The notes below the pieces were generated by a model. That model saw nothing but the letters and a program-made list of their open reading frames with translations. It searched no databases and had not been told where the DNA came from. The position numbers and the translations under genes are program-made. Positions 57,618-64,000 of a stretch of 64,000 nt of DNA are shown piece after piece. Location: positions 5,087,501-5,151,500 of the forward strand of contig NC_083386.1 of assembly GCF_031755915.1 (NCBI RefSeq), given 5' to 3'. The first letter of the stretch is position 1; each line of letters starts with the position of its first letter. Origin of the DNA: Ziziphus jujuba (taxonomy: Eukaryota; Streptophyta; Magnoliopsida; Rosales; Rhamnaceae).

Positions 57618-60190
57618 CTATAATATATGGTATATTATATATATATATATATATCTAATATTATTGTTTTTTTTTTAAGTTTTATAATTATTTTTTTATT
57701 AAAAAAAAAAGAGAAAAAAGCTTTTATCCTAATAGGTTTGGTTATAAGTATATTTCAATTTTATTAGGAAATTGAAAAAAAAAAGATATTTGCTCTATTT
57801 TTGGTTTTATAAAAAGGAAAGAAAAGATACGTTTATTTTATTTTTATGTTGTTTTCAACTTTGAGCTGCTAGGGTATCGGGTAAGTCTTCTTTTTCTTTT
57901 TCTTCTAGCCCTAAAAGCTATTAGGGTTAATATTAAGGGGTTCCAATCTTAATTTAGGGTTTTGGTATTCATTTAAGATTGTTAGGGATCCAGTATCTTT
58001 GGAAATTTCAATTTCTGATCAAAATTCGGAGCATAGAAAGGAAGATCTTGAATATTTGAAGTTGTTCAAGGATGGTTTTTATGATCTTTTTATGTTATAT
58101 GATATCATTGAGATATTTTGACGTTGTAGAAGTAATAATTAAGGTTGAATTGAAGAATTTTGTTGAAACCCTAATCTAGAATTTATGTGGGGATCTGTAG
58201 AAAGTGACTATTCGAATTTATTTAAAATATTTAAAAGTTTGTTTTGGCACTAAACTTTTTATAGATGAAAATAGAATGTTTATGAGTCAGTAGAAATTTA
58301 TTTGGGACAATTTGGGTCTGTTTTCAATTTATTATGAAATTTTGAATTTATACATTCTGTCTGGTTTTTCTGTGCGACTGCAATATGGTTCGTACATCAA
58401 AATTTTAAAACAAATCCAAACGAAATTATTTTTATCTGAAAATTGTTATGCTTTATCCTATATATGTATAATATTATTATAAAAAAATTTAGCTTCAAAT
58501 TCTCTATATTTTGGCTGTGGTGATTTTCTGAGTTACTTACATCCAGCTGTCTGAATTTATTTTCTAGTCCATTTAGCAAAGAATAAATTTGATTTAAAAT
58601 AGTTTTTGATCTTTGTTTGAGCTAATAATTTTATATAGCATTATTACTATATAGAGTTAAAATTTGTAAAATATTACTGCTTTTAGAATTGTATTTATTT
58701 TTAATGAATTTTTATGTAGATTGGACTCCCTTTGAAATGTTGATTTTTAGTTTCTGTCAATGAGTTACCAAATTTAATTTGACCATGTTTTCGACTTTTT
58801 TTTGGATTTTAAAATTTTATAGGAGTATATATAAGTGTCTAGTTTTAATCTGTAAAATTTCAAAGGAATACAAAACTTCATGAAAGAGCAACAAATCTAG
58901 CATTAAATGAAGGTTTCTAAAAATCTAGTAGTTTTAGTATTTCTTTGTTAATTTTTCAATGAGTTTTGAATGGTTTTTCATTATTAATTTATAAAATTGT
59001 TTTAATCACAGTCACTTATGCATGTGTACAGTATCCTCATAACTTTTTGGACTTAGATGATGTTGTTTGAATAAGGAATTAAATTCTTGTTTAGAGACTG
59101 TTTATGGATTAATAGTTTTTTATTCGGCTTTTGGTGATTTGATGTTGTTCTAAGCTTATGATTTTAAGGTTTGGGGCTTAGGCTATGATGATCTTATGGT
59201 ATCAACTCTTATTCATTTAGTTTGAATTTAAAAGCTTGATTTTAGAATTTATATGTAAGATATTTGTGGTATATGATAATCATGTCTTATACTTATGAGA
59301 GAATGTTGGTTCATTCATAGATTGTTTTTCTTTTATGGACTTTGCTGATCAAGGTAAGTTATTGGACTTTTTAAACTGAAATTATAGCAAATATATACTT
59401 ATGTTATTGATTTATTTATGTTTTATGAAATATATATGTATTGTACAAATAAATTGTTGGATAATTGATATATGTATTTTGCGCTCTGGTTGTTGGTATT
59501 TAGTAGGTATTTATGGATATGTTATAATATGTTTTTGGATGTTGAGGTGAATCATGTAAGGGTACTTCCTAGTGATTTATGGTTCTTTACTTTCGGGTTT
59601 AGATGTATTGTTTCATGTGGAAGGATCTACTGATGGTCACAGTACGGGTATGGCTCATACCTTTGAGTGTAAGTGTTTGTTTTTAAAATTTATGTTTCTC
59701 CACTTCTTACATGCCTCATACACAAATTGATTCGGATTTCGGATTACCGACAAGTAATATTATGTTATGGAAAGTCCTACTAAGTACTTAACAATTAGAA
59801 TTTATATGAAAATTATGTTTATGTTATTAAAGATTATTTTTGGATATATATTTGTTATGATTTTAAGTTTTTTTATTATTTTATATTTATAAAAAGATTC
59901 AGTAGCTTGCTGAGTTTTATACTCATTAATTATTATTATGGTTTCAAGTTCACCATAGTTTCAAGGTAGTTGAAGTTGACATATGTTAATGGTATTGTAG
60001 TTGTTTTTTATTTTTATTGTAGTTGGTTTGGAAGACCTATTGAGTGTACAAGTTTATTTTGTTCATTTTTTTTAAGATATTATTTATTAATGATATTTAG
60101 AGATTTTTTATGTTTCGTATTATAAGTTTTATTAAATACTATAAGTATGACTTTTATCACATTTCGAGTATATAGACTTGAGGTATAACA
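57618..60190 (-). mobile_element. Solo LTR inserted in the CNL pseudogene
   Basis: About 2.57 kb. On the minus strand it begins TGTTATACCTCAAGTC at 60,190. GTAT flanks both sides (57,614-57,617 and 60,191-60,194); removing the insert and one GTAT restores the CNL reading frame. The far end lacks a clean CA, so that boundary may be off by a few bases. It differs from the TGTAACACCCCG family. No internal coding region. Confidence 0.75.
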
Positions 60191-61075
60191 GTATATCGAC
60201 ATCTTTAAACATGCCCTGTTCCATACCATATCTTAACAAATTCTCTATTGATATGCTTTCATCTTCTTCATGCAAACCACAAAGCAAACGTAATAACTTT
60301 TTTTCATCCCCTAAATAGTTATAATATAGTTCAATAGGACAGTACGCTTTTTTATCCATGTCATCATTGATAGCTGCTAGGTTAGATATCGTAGTTTTCT
60401 CAAGGCAGTCCTCCAAAAGGCAATTCACGATCTTTCAGTGTACCTGCAACTGTTTCAATGGTAATTGGAAGAGGTGCACATTCATTAACAGTTTCAGTTG
60501 TCAGATGCAGGAATTAAGAATCTTTTTCAAGCGATTTAGCCACTAAATGGTTGAACCAGTTCAATGCTTCAGCCTCTTCTAAAAGTCCAACTTGGAATAA
60601 CTTGTCAACACCCATTTTAGTAGACAACACTCGTTCAAATGTGGAGGTAAATAATATCTTGCATCCCTTGTCATCACTCTTGAATACTATCCCAACATCT
60701 TCAAGCTTAAATTCATTCGAAATATCATCTAGAATTATCAAGAACTTCTTTTCAAGCTTAAATCTATTTTTTAGCAAAAGTGCTTTTTCAAGTATGGTTT
60801 CCTTATCGAGTTTTAAATCTAGCCTTTCTGCAATTGCTTTTAGAATCTGTTCAAATCTGGAATATTGGAAACAGTAAACCAGAACAGAATCGCTGAATAA
60901 CTTATTGTGTAATCCCCTTCCAGAAATTTCTTTAACAACTTTTGTTTTACCTGCACCAAGCATGCCCTGAACCCCAACCATTCTGACATTACCATCTTAA
61001 AGTGGCTCCATAATTTTATTTACGATTTCCTTTCTCAATTCAAACTCTGTAACTTTGATTCTTAAAATCATTTCG
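60191..61075 (-). pseudogene. CNL pseudogene, 5' half (NB-ARC)
   Basis: Homologous to residues about 150-438 of the intact CNL. It has the P-loop GMLGAGKT (Leu for Pro), kinase-2 FLIILDDI, the RNBS-B region ILFTSTFERVL, and the block LPITIETVAGTLK. Stops occur just upstream of the P-loop (L-stop-DGN in place of LEDGN, near 60,998) and after AKSLEKDS (near 60,512), with a frameshift near 60,430. The coiled-coil exon start is missing beyond about 61,075. It ends at KDVDI, where the solo LTR begins. Confidence 0.82.
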
Positions 61076-63550
61076 GATTTATGAGTGTTTTCTTTAGGGA
61101 AAAAAAATCCCATCTAAAAAAATTAAAATACGAAATAACAAATCTTCATAATTATAGTAAAAAAAGACTCCAAAGTGGCTTCTCAGTTTATAAATAAAAT
61201 AAACAAATATGACATGGATGACTATCAATCACCCATAAATTCATTTTGGCGTTTCTAATATCTTTCTTTCACTCTCATATTTAGTTTTGACATAATTATA
61301 TAATATTTTCATGAATTATTTTTTTTTCTTGATAGTATATAAAAAAATAAACATAGGAATAGTTGGAATAAAACCCAATTTCTTAACTAATTTACTAGCA
61401 AAGTTGAAAAGTGAATTAAATATACATTTTTTTTTTTCAGGAGTAAATATATCCTTCTCTAGTATTATTCAAATATAGATAATAAAAAAACAAAAAAAAA
61501 CCTCCTCATTTCTGTGCTTTTCTAATTCCAGAAAATGGGGAAAAGATGGTAAAAGATAGTGTAACGGAGGTTAAACATTTAAAACTACCATAAAAGTGGG
61601 TCCCAGCTTCTCAGGGTAAAATTCAAGTAACTGTCAAAAAGTACAGTTGGATCGAGAACACCGGATGTAGGAACACGTGGCAGACAATCATGCAGTGAAC
61701 AATAACAAATAAAAATAAAAAAAGACGGTTACAGGCTTTTATAATCCGTGTCCCAATTTTCCAATTTTTTCTTCGTTCTTTAGAGTTTCGAGTGTCGTTT
61801 TTTGTGTTGAACATGTCACGGGAACGTATTACGTCATCGACCTTCTTCCTTATTCCACCGACACTTTTTACACTCACTCGCATCTTACCCTTTCCTTTTT
61901 GGTTTACTTATTTATTTTACAATATAAATAGGAACATTTTCTTAAAAATCTCTAGTTTTAATCATATATTTTTGTTAGATGGGTTTGTAACATTAGTCAT
62001 AAACCTTAATTACTTAACTCCTTATAAATATTTTATTTTTTTTCTTGTTCTTTTTTTCTTTTTTTCTTTTTTTTTTGAGATGTGCATGTTAATTTTATCA
62101 TATTTTAAAAAAAATGAATCAACTCGTTATTTTAGTCAAAAATTTTACAAGCAATTATGCTAACAAACCTTTTGAATTTTTTTTTTTTTTAAATGCATTG
62201 TCACATGAAATTCCAATGTCAGAATTATAAATTTGAATGAAAAATTAATAAATATCTAGTACGAACTATAGAATAACTATTAAAGTTGCTCTACATTCTA
62301 CATTTTGTCTATAGTGTTACTTGCCTTATTTATTTTTATCCATAAGCTTGGCCTTCTATTAATTTTCCTAATTAATGTGCTCAAGGCCCCTCTCCATTAA
62401 AATAAAATAAATAGAAAAAATTGTTCTCTTTTATTTATTTATTTGGACCTTGTTGTCTTTTATTGTTCATATATTTATAATAAAAGGAAAAGAAAAAAAA
62501 GGAAACACAATAAATGGCAGCACACCCTCAACCTACTATCATATCATCTAATTGGGTACAATTGAAACACGTAGATGAGAAAAAATTATTAGAAACGATC
62601 AAAAAAAAAAAAAAAAAGCCTCAATTGTCCTAAACATAAACTCCATTTGCTACAATTTTTCTATGCTTTTTGTTTTTTTATTTTTAAATGGAAACTCAAT
62701 TCGCTGTGGCCAGAGTATAATGGTATCCAAGCATATTCATATGATATATAAAACGACAATGTCATTTTCAAATTTAGCATATGGAGTTACAATGAAAGAT
62801 GCTAAAATTTTGTCAAGTTTCCAACCAAATTCTCCAAATCGCTCTTTGGGGGTACATTTTTCAAAATTTGAGTGTCACATTTTTAGTGCTCCTAGGTATC
62901 AATTCAGTACAATACACAGCATGTTGGCATTCAAACTGAATCATTTCTTTTCCACCAAAAAAAAAAAAAAAAAAAAAAAAAGAAACAAAACAAAACAAAA
63001 CAAATAAAAAAGTAAATAATTTTTAGATAATGGGTAAAACGCTTGGCATTTCAAAGCTAAAAAACGATATAAAGATGTATCTACCAGAGTCCACTAACTC
63101 TATGCCCTAAAAGTTTGCTCCGCCTTCAATGGACTCTATAATTTGTGGGCCATATTATAGGCCGATGCAGTTAATCTGGGCCTTTAAAGAAGCTTCTTAA
63201 TGGTTGGCTCCAGGAGGTATGGCACCCCTTAACTTCCACTACCCTTTGAGGAATTTCCAAGTGCCACAGCACCTTTTCAGGCGTGAACTAAAAAGCATAA
63301 CTTTGTATTGTCGTTATAATGCTAGAGAATAAAATTATAATAGTTATTATTATTTTTGGTATTTATACAGAGTGATAAAAAACTCAACTTTTGCTTTCTA
63401 AAAATAGTTTCCAAACAAATTATAGATTGCCATTTGAATATATGATTACAGAATTATTTAGAGCTCAAGAGTTTGAATTTCTCTAAACATATAATATAAT
63501 AATAACCTAATAACACTACTAAAACAATACAAGAGAACAGAAATAAACCA

Positions 63551-63582
<32 letters not shown>

Positions 63583-63874
63583 AAGTTTTACTTGAATATG
63601 AAATCAAACAAACAAAAATAACTAAGCATGCTGGCTGAAATTCAAACTCATTTTTACAAATTAACTTTGAAAGGAGCCAATTATTATAATTTTAATTAAA
63701 AATTGAAATTTATGCATAAATGTTTGTATTTACTTTTGAATGTATAAAAATAAAATGCATCTTATGAAGAATAAGGTGAATTTGAAGCTGAATGTGTTTA
63801 GGAAAAATAGGTTGAGTAGGAAGTTTGTAAGTATTATTATTATTATTATATTTTCATGTCATCATCATTATGAT
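61076..63874. other. Intergenic AT-rich stretch, no gene seen
   Basis: It contains a G-box/ABRE-like ACACGTGGCA at 61,673-61,682, long poly(A) and poly(T) runs, and at 63,110-63,200 a block resembling 40,090-40,160 (CAATGGACT...GGGCCAT). Open frames are short and unlike known proteins. Confidence 0.6.
61673..61682 (+). promoter_or_regulatory. G-box/ABRE-like motif
   Basis: ACACGTGGCA matches the plant ABRE/G-box core CACGTGGC. No gene begins close by, so its function is unknown. Confidence 0.25.
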
Positions 63875-64000
63875 TGCAACATTCCGGCCCAAAGTACATC
63901 GGAAATTTCTAAAATTTGACTAAGGTTGACCGGGTTTGACCATCATTAACCTAGAAGGGATCAAATGTTGACTTTTTGCTCTTGATAGAATTTCATATTG
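63875..64000 (+). mobile_element. Start of another LTR copy (Tekay/Del-like family), cut by the window end
   Basis: TGCAACATTCCGGCCCAAAG followed by TTTCTAAAATTTGAC, GGTTGACCGGGTTTGACC and ATCAAATGTTGACTTTTTG, in the same order as at 25,464 and 38,089. Confidence 0.85.

Noticed and set aside
61792..62163. 123-codon hydrophobic open frame
   Set aside because: Phe/Leu-rich translation of poly(T)-rich DNA; no gene context.
1..64000. CRISPR array, operons or bacterial systems
   Set aside because: Gene structure with introns, LTR retrotransposons and R-gene motifs show plant nuclear DNA; the tandem repeats seen are microsatellites or segment duplications.
1..64000. tRNA genes
   Set aside because: Only SINE-like box A/B pairs (15,012 and 23,650) were seen; no cloverleaf could be folded by eye.

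Overview
This window looks like nuclear DNA from a eudicot plant. It is AT-rich, its genes are split by canonical GT-AG introns, it carries a coiled-coil NB-ARC leucine-rich-repeat (CNL) resistance gene of the At4g27190/At4g27220 type, and much of it is LTR retrotransposon, TRIM and microsatellite sequence. The repeat style would fit Rosales, but that is only a guess. No organelle, rRNA, tRNA or prokaryotic feature was seen.

Region 1 (about 1-15,850, minus strand) holds one apparently intact and very large CNL gene. Nine exons can be joined, every one starting and ending in phase 0 at a canonical splice site, to give a predicted 2,586-residue protein. Exon 1 encodes the coiled coil, NB-ARC and first LRRs. 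Exons 2-8 are repeats of two LRR modules (A of about 148 aa, B of about 240-310 aa) in the order A-B-A-A-A-B-B. Exon 9 is a distinct C-terminal exon. Intron 7 is swollen to 3.4 kb by an LTR fragment. The 5' flank lies at about 13,500-15,850.

Region 2 (about 15,850-41,330) is a graveyard of CNL-array duplications. Copies of the 5' flank (14,450-15,840; 23,935-24,960) and of a distal 3' flank (around 18.6, 25-30, 35-36, 37.2-38.1 and 40.5-41.1 kb) remain, while the coding part survives only as a broken terminal exon (36.8-37.3 kb). Inserted among them are a decayed DUF1985 (Ulp1-associated, probably MULE-borne) gene at 22.4-23.3 kb, a decayed Myb/SANT-like gene of PIF/Harbinger ORF1 type at 31.6-32.7 kb, a solo LTR (25,464-28,518), a complete TRIM element (28,907-29,763) and LTR fragments.

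Region 3 (41,339-54,617) is a Ty3/gypsy (Tekay/Del-like chromovirus) element with LTRs of about 3.3 kb, an initiator-Met tRNA primer site, coding remnants full of stops, and a 5-bp target-site duplication (TSD). Its 3' LTR was hit by a TRIM, whose own 3' LTR was hit by an antisense solo LTR, which in turn carries a 146-bp solo LTR of another small element. All four nesting levels have matching 5-bp TSDs (one with a single mismatch).

Region 4 (about 54,620-64,000) contains a second CNL pseudogene on the minus strand (56.6-61.1 kb), split inside its NB-ARC coding sequence by a 2.57-kb solo LTR, followed by AT-rich sequence and the start of another LTR copy at the window end.

Overall, this is part of a resistance-gene cluster in which one member has grown by exon duplication while its neighbours decayed under retrotransposon insertion. 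Coordinates of exons, LTRs and TSDs were read directly; homology assignments rest on recognised motifs and on comparison within the window, not on database searches.
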